This document shows, one piece after another, positions 54,521-61,207 of a DNA stretch of 64,000 bases. The notes beneath the pieces were generated by a model. That model made no database searches, was not told the origin of the DNA, and saw only the letters and a list, made by a program, of their open reading frames with translations. Source of the stretch: Gerris lacustris (lineage: Eukaryota; Arthropoda; Insecta; Hemiptera; Gerridae). The translations under genes and the position numbers were made by a program. Each line of letters starts with the position of its first letter. Position 1 is the stretch's first letter. The DNA is taken from positions 30,282,173-30,346,172 of the forward strand of contig OX578279.1 of NCBI GenBank assembly GCA_951217055.1. Reading direction: 5' to 3'.

Positions 54521-54631
54521 TAGTTTTGTAAAGGAACTGGATTAACACAATAAAAACACGTGTTATAATTTTTAGGTATATTTAACAAGTACAACAGATA
54601 TAATTTTACAAAATATAACCTTTTGCCTAGG

Positions 54632-55447
54632 TTATAAAAATTTTAAATCAAATAAATCGAGTGGATCTTGTTGTTGTGACTCTAACTCCTGTGTTGACAT
54701 TTGCATGCACCCTGTCTGTTCTTTAATACCCTTGTTCATAGAATCTATTTGACGTAATAACATTTTTATATACTCTTCTGTAGACTCTAATTCTTGATTT
54801 GTAGAGGCTTCCATTGAGTCTGGTCCTTGTAAACCATCCTCCTTTATCTCTTGCACAGGTTCTGTAATATGTAAAACCTCTGGTTCTACCATGTGTAAAC
54901 CCTCTTCCGTATAATGTTTCTGGTTTACAAATGCAATGGTTTTAGGATTATTGTAGATCCAAGCGGCAAGATTCTTGGCTACAGCCCGCGTACAAATTGA
55001 ATAAGTATTGTGAACTGTGTGGTACGTGCAATTATCTAGGTTGGTGGAAAAGATTTGTTGAAACCCTTCCAGGTTGTGTATATTTATGACAGGTCTTTGC
55101 ACAATCCTTTCAATCAGTTCTATGTTACCGTGCGCAAACACAAAACGGGCTTTGTCCACATGGGAAGGTAGAGTTTCATTGAATTTTGTTAAGCTTGTAG
55201 TAGAGTAAGGTCTTACCTCGTTATATCTGTTTTTATATGAGTAACCGACATCGTATTCAACCATGTTACTGGGGATGCGTAGTATATAGTGAAAAGTCAT
55301 TTCTGGTGTGGTGACAGTCAACTCTTTGGGGAACTTCAACTCGTCTGGTCCGGGTACAGAAGCAAGACAAACAATTACCCAGGGATAGGAATATTCAATC
55401 TTGGCTTTCATACCGGCAAATTTATAAGATTTCTTGACTGGAGCCAT
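54632..55447 (-). CDS. Maverick accessory protein, possibly a degenerate exonuclease-like fold
   Basis: A 271-residue protein. The ATG at 55447 is chosen because the promoter elements sit just upstream: an initiator TCAGT at 55477-55481 and a TATATA-like box near 55505, giving a 5' UTR of about 30 nt. Residues about 1-60 contain YSYPWVIVCLASVPG and FPKELTVTTPEMTFHYILR. Residues about 95-175 contain ARFVFAHGNIELIERIV, then CTYHTVHNTYSICTRAVAKN. A spaced YVxGxxK-like strand followed by CxYH...C and an aromatic-rich end (LAAWIYN) recalls the RNase H/DEDD-like proteins found in arthropod selfish elements. The acidic catalytic residues are not evident, so this is a weak suggestion. The C-terminal 90 residues are acidic, glutamine-rich and probably disordered. 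A decayed copy lies next to it. The gene is divergent from the OB-fold-like gene and shares its upstream region. Confidence 0.75.
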   Translation of the reverse strand: MAPVKKSYKFAGMKAKIEYSYPWVIVCLASVPGPDELKFPKELTVTTPEMTFHYILRIPSNMVEYDVGYSYKNRYNEVRPYSTTSLTKFNETLPSHVDKARFVFAHGNIELIERIVQRPVINIHNLEGFQQIFSTNLDNCTYHTVHNTYSICTRAVAKNLAAWIYNNPKTIAFVNQKHYTEEGLHMVEPEVLHITEPVQEIKEDGLQGPDSMEASTNQELESTEEYIKMLLRQIDSMNKGIKEQTGCMQMSTQELESQQQDPLDLFDLKFL

Positions 55448-55476
55448 GATGTTTGTAGCACAGTCTATGGATGACA

Positions 55477-55508
55477 ACTGAATCTGTGTAGTTCCTCCAA
55501 GATATACA
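55477..55508 (-). promoter_or_regulatory. Core promoter: TATA-like box and TCAGT initiator
   Basis: On the minus strand TTGTATATCTT lies about 27 bp upstream of TTCAGTTG. This is the spacing of an arthropod TATA/initiator promoter. The downstream ATG is at 55447. Confidence 0.55.
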
Positions 55509-55740
55509 AGAATTTAAATTATCAAATTGAGTGGTTGTAGAATTTAGGTGGACCGGAAATGCTGAGGTCAGCAGTACATAAGGTGGGGGTCATTGACCGG
55601 TAAGTAGGTCACCCAGCACCTCATTGTGTTTTTACATGTGGTGTGTTTAGTCGTCTTTTACCTCTGTACCTGTGAACATCTCTAACCACCACCAACCACT
55701 TCCTGCCGTATCTTTAACCTCAAACCATTTCTCACACAAG

Positions 55741-55908
55741 GTATGTACAATAATTTTCATTCTGTAGTACATATAAGTATCATCAGTTAAATTAATTCAG
55801 TTTTATTATATATGTGGAAATATTAAACAAGTATTACTATTTAAATACCGTGCTCTGTAGTAGAAAAAAGTGCACCATATTCCTCTAATATGTTTTCATT
55901 TTTTGCAG
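55741..55908 (+). other. 5' UTR intron of the OB-fold-like gene
   Basis: The donor is ACACAAG|GTATGT and the acceptor is TTTTCATTTTTTGCAG followed immediately by the ATG. The intron is 168 nt with a good pyrimidine tract. Splicing places the start codon at the very first base of exon 2. Confidence 0.65.
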
Positions 55909-56354
55909 ATGTCTTCGTTCATTAACAAATTAAATATGAAAGTTGGTAACAGACCTAGCTTTATGAAGATAGTGGATTTGGTTGAAAATATACGTTACCC
56001 CATTTTGAGATTTGAGAAGTTTGACGGCGAATTTGGGCCTTACGTCACAGCTGAAATACGTTATGGTGGACGTACTGTATCTGTAATTCTTCCTAGCAGA
56101 TTTGAGACAAGAATTAGCAAAGAGGATCTATATAATTATAACAGTGAGTACAATTAGCATTTTGTAATAAAATCTCTACTTTTGTATAAATTATATTGTA
56201 TAATAATTTGTATAAATATTTAATGCGTATTTTATTGTGTGTTGTAGCTTCAACATCAGGTACTTTAGATTTGATATTCAGAGGGATTGTCTACGTAGGA
56301 AATAAAAACAGAAAAATGTATCTCGTTGACTTCGAATATGCACTGGAGGAATGA
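55909..56354 (+). CDS. Small OB-fold-like, putative single-stranded DNA-binding protein (two coding exons)
   Basis: The coding exons are 55909-56143 and 56248-56354, giving 113 residues. The donor ATAACA|GTGAGT and acceptor GTTGTAG|CT keep the frame, and the second exon ends in TGA at 56352-56354. Without splicing the frame stops four codons into the intron. The pattern YPILRFEKFDGEFGPYVTAE, then VSVILPSRF, and in exon 2 LIFRGIVY and MYLVDFEY, is a run of five short beta strands with the FG(P/x)Y...V.LP.RF signature. I associate this with small proteins of arthropod DNA elements that are thought to be OB-fold single-strand binders. This would suit replication by the family B polymerase nearby. 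The DNA-binding role is inference. It is divergent from the 54632-55447 gene and convergent with the helix-turn-helix gene. Confidence 0.75.
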
Positions 56355-56694
56355 GACGTTTTAAAAATTATATCTGTTGAAAATTGTATAAAATAATTAT
56401 AAATAAAAAATCTTTGTTAATAATAGTTGTTTTGTAAGTCTTAAACCTAATCTTGTATATTTATTGTAAAGGTTAATGGGGCTATGGTACATATAAAAAG
56501 ACAAAGGTTTGTAAGTTATGTTTATATATTAAAAAAAAATACATTATTATACACAAATTTTAACGCTTAAGAACTAATGATTCTAAAAATACAAACAACT
56601 GCTTTACAAAAAACAAAAGATCTTGTTTGTTTTGACTACATATATAACACAACTAGTTAGTTTATTAATTTACAATTATTGTACAAAGAATTTA

Positions 56695-57633
56695 TTAATA
56701 TATGACACCCAGAATTCTTAAAGAAGTAATTATATATTGTATCTCTTCTCCATGAGAGTTGCTTTCTTGGTCGGAGCTCCAAAGAAATTCAAGACGGTGT
56801 AACATTTCCATTACAGTATCAAAACATGGTTCGTTTTCTCTTAACTCTGGAGGTCTATGTTGAGTAACCTCAGAGGGGTCGTAATTTGAACTAGATGGTT
56901 TATCAACACTACATGGTTTATTTAGGTCATAATTAGAATTATCAATTTTTAGAGTATTCTTGGAACCTCCTAAATGTATCAGCTCCATGTCAGATATAGA
57001 TGAATCAGAATCATCTTCAATAGTTGGATATGTATTTCCTGGACGTGTGTCTTTACAAAACCCCGCGTCTGGCTCCAACTCTTCTTGCTTGCTTTCTTTG
57101 ACCCCATTATTTAGTTTATAACAATCCATGTTGATTATTTCCAACGGCAACCCTCTCTGTTGTAGTTTAACTTGATTAGACACGGGTAGTTTCGCGTCCA
57201 TTTTGCTCGCTGCATCACAATCTTTTGAAATTAAACCTGTGCACCTCTTTAGTATATCCGGATGTCTTTTAAAAAACATTTTAAACCATTTGTCACCAGG
57301 GCTGTTATTTGCAAATAAATTTTTCCTGGGAAAATCACTAATAATTGTTTTAATTGTGTTTTTAATATCTTTTTGCTGTAACAACGATCCAACTTCAATT
57401 TCATTAAGTAACTTATTTTTTATTTCTAGTTCTTCGTTCTTCGTCAATATCGTTTGACGACCAATTTTTCTTTCCGTCGGCGTTGTATTATTTATTTTAC
57501 TGTGGAGTGTACTTCTAGGTATTGAAAATTGTTTTGAGGCTTTCTTTATAGACATTCCATTACTTATTTCTTGCAATGATTTTTTTAAATCTTCATCAGA
57601 ATAGGAACACCGGGGGTGTACCTTTCGAGACAT
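56695..57633 (-). CDS. Pipsqueak/CENP-B helix-turn-helix DNA-binding protein carried by the Maverick
   Basis: A 312-residue protein beginning at the ATG at 57633 (MSRKVHP). Residues about 8-50 form a psq-type helix-turn-helix: SYSDEDLKKSLQEI, SIKKASKQFSIPRSTLHSKI. Residues about 55-145 form a CENP-B/Tc5-type helix-turn-helix: RKIGRQTILTKNEELEIKN, NNSPGDKWFKMFFKRHPDIL and KRCTG. This pair is the DNA-binding half of pogo/Tigger transposases and of CENP-B. The DDE nuclease that normally follows is absent. Instead the last 150 residues are acidic and rich in serine, proline and asparagine, like an activation or interaction region, ending FLWSSDQESNSHGEEIQY. The frame is intact, so it has been kept as a binding protein, likely a transcription or replication factor of the element. 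An array of 18-bp repeats starts 180 bp upstream of its start. Tigger-like origin is firm; function is inferred. Confidence 0.8.
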   Translation of the reverse strand: MSRKVHPRCSYSDEDLKKSLQEISNGMSIKKASKQFSIPRSTLHSKINNTTPTERKIGRQTILTKNEELEIKNKLLNEIEVGSLLQQKDIKNTIKTIISDFPRKNLFANNSPGDKWFKMFFKRHPDILKRCTGLISKDCDAASKMDAKLPVSNQVKLQQRGLPLEIINMDCYKLNNGVKESKQEELEPDAGFCKDTRPGNTYPTIEDDSDSSISDMELIHLGGSKNTLKIDNSNYDLNKPCSVDKPSSSNYDPSEVTQHRPPELRENEPCFDTVMEMLHRLEFLWSSDQESNSHGEEIQYIITSLRILGVIY

Positions 57634-57811
57634 TGTGGTCAACAAGACTGTTTAACACTAATTTCCCCACTTGTAAAAAAAAAAAAAAAACAGTAACTGA
57701 TAATAGATGTTTCTTCCTCGGACTCTACTCGCATACTAAAGTATTGTAAAATATCATCCAAACCTGTATTGAGCCACCCCTGTATGCACGTAAAGCTTAT
57801 CCCCCCTAAAT

Positions 57812-58346
57812 CGTGACACCGTCCTAAAGCCTGACACCGTTCTAAAAGTCTGACACCGTCCTAAAGCCTGACACCGTCCTAAAACCTGACACCGTCCTAA
57901 AACCTGGTAATGTCCTAAAGCCTGACACCGTCCTAAATACTGACACTAGCCTAAAGCCTGGCACCGTCCTAAATACTGACACTAGCCTAAAGCCTGACAC
58001 CGTCCTAAATCCTGACATCGTCCTAAAACCTGACACCGTCCTAAATACTGACACTAGCCTAAAGCCTGGCACTGTCCTAAAAGCCTGACACTAGCCTAAA
58101 GTCTGACACCGTCTTATAACCTGACACCGTCCTAAAGCCTGACACCGTTCTAAAACCTGACACCGTCCTAAAACCTGGCACTGTCCTAAAAGCCTGACAC
58201 TAGCCTAAAGCCTGACACCGTCCTAAATCCTGACACTAGCCTAAAGCCTGACACCGTCCTAAATACTGACACTACCTAAAGACTGACACCGTCCTAAAGC
58301 CTGACACTGTCCTAAAGCGTGGTATCCCAAAAGCGTGGCACCCCTA
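57812..58346. repeat. Array of about 30 degenerate 18-bp repeats
   Basis: Units follow CCTGACACCGTCCTAAAG with variants such as ACTGACACTAGCCTAAAG and CCTGGCACTGTCCTAAAAG. They are head-to-tail without spacers over about 535 bp. The array lies between two divergent genes, the helix-turn-helix gene (start 57633) and the fibre-like gene (start 58443). Mixed variants suggest higher-order units of about 36 bp. The minus-strand open frame of FRTVSG repeats exists only because 18 is divisible by three. Confidence 0.9.
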
Positions 58347-58350
58347 GAGC

Positions 58351-58375
58351 TATAATACCAATAAATGGTATTATA
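58351..58375 (+). promoter_or_regulatory. Perfect stem-loop with AATAAA in its loop, at the end of the 18-bp array
   Basis: TATAATACCA pairs with TGGTATTATA around the 5-nt loop ATAAA, so a polyadenylation-type AATAAA (58360-58365) straddles stem and loop. It lies about 25 bp upstream of the fibre gene's TATA-like box. It may be a regulatory hairpin or a binding-site dyad. Confidence 0.5.
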
Positions 58376-58400
58376 AACAGACAGATATTTAGGTGTAATA

Positions 58401-58436
58401 TATTAAAAGGACTGTAGTACACATATTGTAATCAGT
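58401..58436 (+). promoter_or_regulatory. Core promoter of the fibre-like gene
   Basis: TATTAAAAGG at 58401-58410 and the initiator TCAGT at 58432-58436 are correctly spaced. The start codon at 58443 follows within about 9 nt, so the leader is extremely short. Confidence 0.6.
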
Positions 58437-58442
58437 ATCACA

Positions 58443-58871
58443 ATGCCTGTGGACAAGTACGGACGTCATTATCTCCAGAACTACCACTCTGGAGATATCG
58501 ATGCAAACCATCAACGTATTGTTAATGTGAACACGCCTCTAGAAAACAGTGACGCCGTTAATCTTGAATATCTTAAAGACAGTTTGCTTAAAGAATCATT
58601 TGATTCAAAGTATATAAAGAATGATGCGGTTGACTTCAATGGAAAACGTCTGAGTCATGCGGGAGATCCGGTTGAAATGTCTGATGCTGCCACCAAGAAT
58701 TATGTGGATAATAATTTTTTAAGATTACGATCTCTTGCAAAAGATAATACAGACAGAACTATGATTATTAATTTTGATGACAATCAACCGATAGTGTGGG
58801 GTGAATTTTTAAAATTTATGTCACGTATGTTTAACATAACATTCAAAACTGAGCGTATAAAAAATACCTGA
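58443..58871 (+). CDS. Phage-tail-fibre-like (polintovirus fibre) protein
   Basis: A 142-residue protein with two repeats of a pattern familiar from tail-fibre shafts: DIDANHQRIVNVNTPLENSD plus AVNLEYL, and VDFNGKRLSHAGDPVEMSDA plus ATKNYVD. The motif (D/N)xxxxRIxNVxxPxxxxDAVNxxYV marks trimeric fibre or receptor-binding proteins of phages and some DNA viruses. Here it suggests an external spike of a virus particle. The C-terminal 35 residues (FDDNQPIVWGEFLKFMSRMF) differ from the repeats and may be the trimer cap. The start at 58443 is supported by the promoter. The stop is followed after 31 bp by the integrase ATG, so the two genes may share a transcript. The fibre identification is by pattern; host binding is not shown. 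Confidence 0.7.
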   Translation: MPVDKYGRHYLQNYHSGDIDANHQRIVNVNTPLENSDAVNLEYLKDSLLKESFDSKYIKNDAVDFNGKRLSHAGDPVEMSDAATKNYVDNNFLRLRSLAKDNTDRTMIINFDDNQPIVWGEFLKFMSRMFNITFKTERIKNT

Positions 58872-58902
58872 GTAATTAGTATAACACTCATTCTATTTCC
58901 AG

Positions 58903-59826
58903 ATGGACGCCATAAAAAAACAAATTGTTAATGAAATTTATCGCCCTGTTAGAAAAAAGTTTGTTAGACGTAAAGTCAAAGTAAAAGGGTTTGATGATTT
59001 ATTTGAAGCTGATTTGGTCCAGATGAACGCATACGTCCGTGTTAATGATCGGTGTAATTATATACTAACAGTTATCAATGCATATTCCAAATACGCCTGG
59101 GCAGTACCTCTCAAGAATAAATCGGGTGTACTTGTAACTGCTGCGTTTAGAAAAATATTTAAAGAACAAACCCCCAAGAACCTCCATACAGACAAGGGAA
59201 CTGAATTTTTTAACAAAACATTTAAAGATTTAATTACCAGCCTTGGTATCAACCACTATACCACCCACTCTGGGCTAAAAGCCACAATGGTAGAGAGATT
59301 CAACAGAACATTAAAAACTAAAATTTGGAAGAGGTTTGCTATCCAGGGAAGTTTTAGATGGTTAGATATCTTACCTGTGTTAGTTACAGAATATAATAAT
59401 ACTGTCCATTCTACAACAAAAATGAAACCCGTTGAAGTGGGGCCTCAGACTCCAATTAACTTGTACAGAAAAGTAAAACTTGACATCAGAGCACCTAAAT
59501 TCTCTGTTGGAGACTATGTGCGGATTTCAAAATTCAAGAGTGTATTCTCAAAAGGCTACCAGGCGAATTTTAGCACCGAGATATTTCAAGTTAGTGAAAT
59601 TAAAAGAAACTCTATACCTGTGACCTACCTGCTTCAAGACTCCAGAGGAAACCCGATAATCGGTTCCTTTTATGAACCTGAGTTGACTTCTGTTAAATAC
59701 CCCGATTCTTACCTTGTGGAAGCTATTTTAAAAAAGAAAGGTAAGGACGTATTAATAAAATGGTGGGGGTTACCTTCTAAAGATAATAGTTGGGAAAATC
59801 TTGACAAAATGAAAAAAACATATTAA
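58903..59826 (+). CDS. Maverick integrase: DDE core with C-terminal chromodomain
   Basis: The enzyme joins the ends of the element to host DNA. The 307-residue frame holds the rve core: D37 in EADLVQM, D97 in LHTDKGTEFF and E131 in KATMVERFNRTLK, so 33 residues separate the last two acids. Residues about 200-255 are the small DNA-binding barrel (KFSVGDYVRISKFKSVFSKG). Residues about 272-303 are a chromodomain, YLVEAILKKKGKDVLIKWWG to SWENL, with the aromatic residues that read methylated histone tails. This may direct integration to particular chromatin. An N-terminal HHCC zinc finger is missing; the frame starts at an ATG directly after a consensus acceptor (TTCTATTTCCAG), so an upstream exon could supply it. 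A polyadenylation signal AATAAA lies at 59926. All three catalytic acids are present. Confidence 0.9.
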   Translation: MDAIKKQIVNEIYRPVRKKFVRRKVKVKGFDDLFEADLVQMNAYVRVNDRCNYILTVINAYSKYAWAVPLKNKSGVLVTAAFRKIFKEQTPKNLHTDKGTEFFNKTFKDLITSLGINHYTTHSGLKATMVERFNRTLKTKIWKRFAIQGSFRWLDILPVLVTEYNNTVHSTTKMKPVEVGPQTPINLYRKVKLDIRAPKFSVGDYVRISKFKSVFSKGYQANFSTEIFQVSEIKRNSIPVTYLLQDSRGNPIIGSFYEPELTSVKYPDSYLVEAILKKKGKDVLIKWWGLPSKDNSWENLDKMKKTY

Positions 59827-61207
59827 TTTGTACTTTCTATATTTAATTGAATTAATATAAAAATAATGTACATTGTCAACTTATTTTCTATTTACATATA
59901 TATTATTGTAGTTACATTTTTAAACAATAAAAAGTGTTGTTAATAACTGTTGTTTTTTTATTCCAATATCCTCCTTGGATTAAATATTCTAAGATGTGAT
60001 GTTTAAACGAGAAAATAAAGTCTCAAAACACAACCTCAGCAAATTCCAGCTGAGTGGCCATTGATTGAGACAACCAATCAAAAGCGGGCATTATATGCTT
60101 ATCTAAAATGAATGACCTACACACACATTAGTACATCATGTGTTCTCTCTATAAGTCTGTCTTTAGAACTAAGTTTTAAGTTATTAAAATCTTACTTATT
60201 ATTACAACGGGTTAAAGTGAAGTTATTACTGTGGATAAAAGTGAAGTTATTAACTTTGTAAAAATGGATATCGATTTTGGATTACATTGTTTTATGGTAT
60301 GTTTTACAAAATAATAAAAGTTAGATGAATAATACATCTGTATTATATGTATTCATTATACTTAACGTTAAACAGTAATGTTGGTTATTAAAAACATATA
60401 TATTTATAAATATCTTATCGAGGAGTTTTAAAACTAATTAATTTACAAAGAAAACAAAAAATACACAATTTTACCTAGCCGTTAATAAATACTACTTACT
60501 ACTTAATAGCTCTAGTTTAAAAAATATATATATATAAACTAATAAGTTAAACAAAAAGTTAGCAGTGATGTTATAATTATATACTATTTTTAACAATAAA
60601 GCCCTACATAAAAATCAAAGACGCTATACATAAATGTTATTCTGTCAGACCTAATTAAATTTTTTAAAAATGCTAATAAAAAGTATTTACTGTGGCTAAT
60701 AATTAAAATACTTAAAGCTATACACTAAAAATTTACCTATTTTTTACATAAATATACAGTTATAACAGAAAATTTAGAAAATACTAATATTTACAAGTTA
60801 CCCGTACAGGCCTAGTTTTAAATAATTAAAAATAAATAAAAAAAAAAGAAAAGAAAAATGTAGTAGCCAAGGTGATTAAATTGTTTAAAATACTAAAAAT
60901 TTACTTACTTGGTATAAATATACAGTTATCACAGAAAATTTAAAAATACTAATATTTACAAGTTATTCTTGTTTTAAAAATAAAAAAAATAAAAGAAAAA
61001 TGTAGTAACCAAGGTGATTAAAATGTTTAAAATACTAGAAATTTACTTACTTGATATAAATATACAGTTATCACAGAATAAAAAAAAACAAATACTAATC
61101 TTATATTTCTTACCTAGTTTTAAATTAATAATTACAAAACTTACAAACTATATAATACATTATAAAAAATAGCTACTGTAACATACTTAAAAATTTACAA
61201 TTATAAG
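59827..61207. other. Maverick intergenic region with promoter-like sequence and a degenerate tandem repeat
   Basis: A CCAAT box (60074) and TATAAG (60150) precede a candidate first exon at 60264, listed separately. From about 60720 to 61110 three imperfect units of about 145-165 bp share AATTTACTTACTTGGTATAA, ATATACAGTTATCACAGAA and AATACTAATATTTACAAG. The DNA is very AT-rich. No other gene is seen. Confidence 0.5.
60264..60296 (+). CDS. Candidate first coding exon (11 codons) of a further spliced Maverick gene
   Basis: An ATG at 60264 in AAAATGG context begins MDIDFGLHCFM, and the eleventh codon ends at a strong donor, ATG|GTATGT. A TATAAG box lies 110 bp upstream and a CCAAT box 185 bp upstream. 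The frame stays open only briefly into the intron. No downstream acceptor-exon pair was found before the antisense polymerase gene, so the rest would have to lie beyond it or beyond the window. This is a guess based on promoter and splice signals alone. Confidence 0.2.

Noticed and set aside
57842..58072. Minus-strand repeat protein of FRTVSG units
   Set aside because: The frame exists because the 18-bp DNA repeat is divisible by three; unit variants and length changes break it, and it has no promoter.
57812..58346. CRISPR-like array
   Set aside because: The 18-bp units abut each other with no spacers and the setting is eukaryotic.
58854..58902. Splicing that would fuse the fibre-like gene to the integrase
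   Set aside because: A weak GT at 58854 would give only a 49-nt intron; both genes have sound starts and stops of their own.
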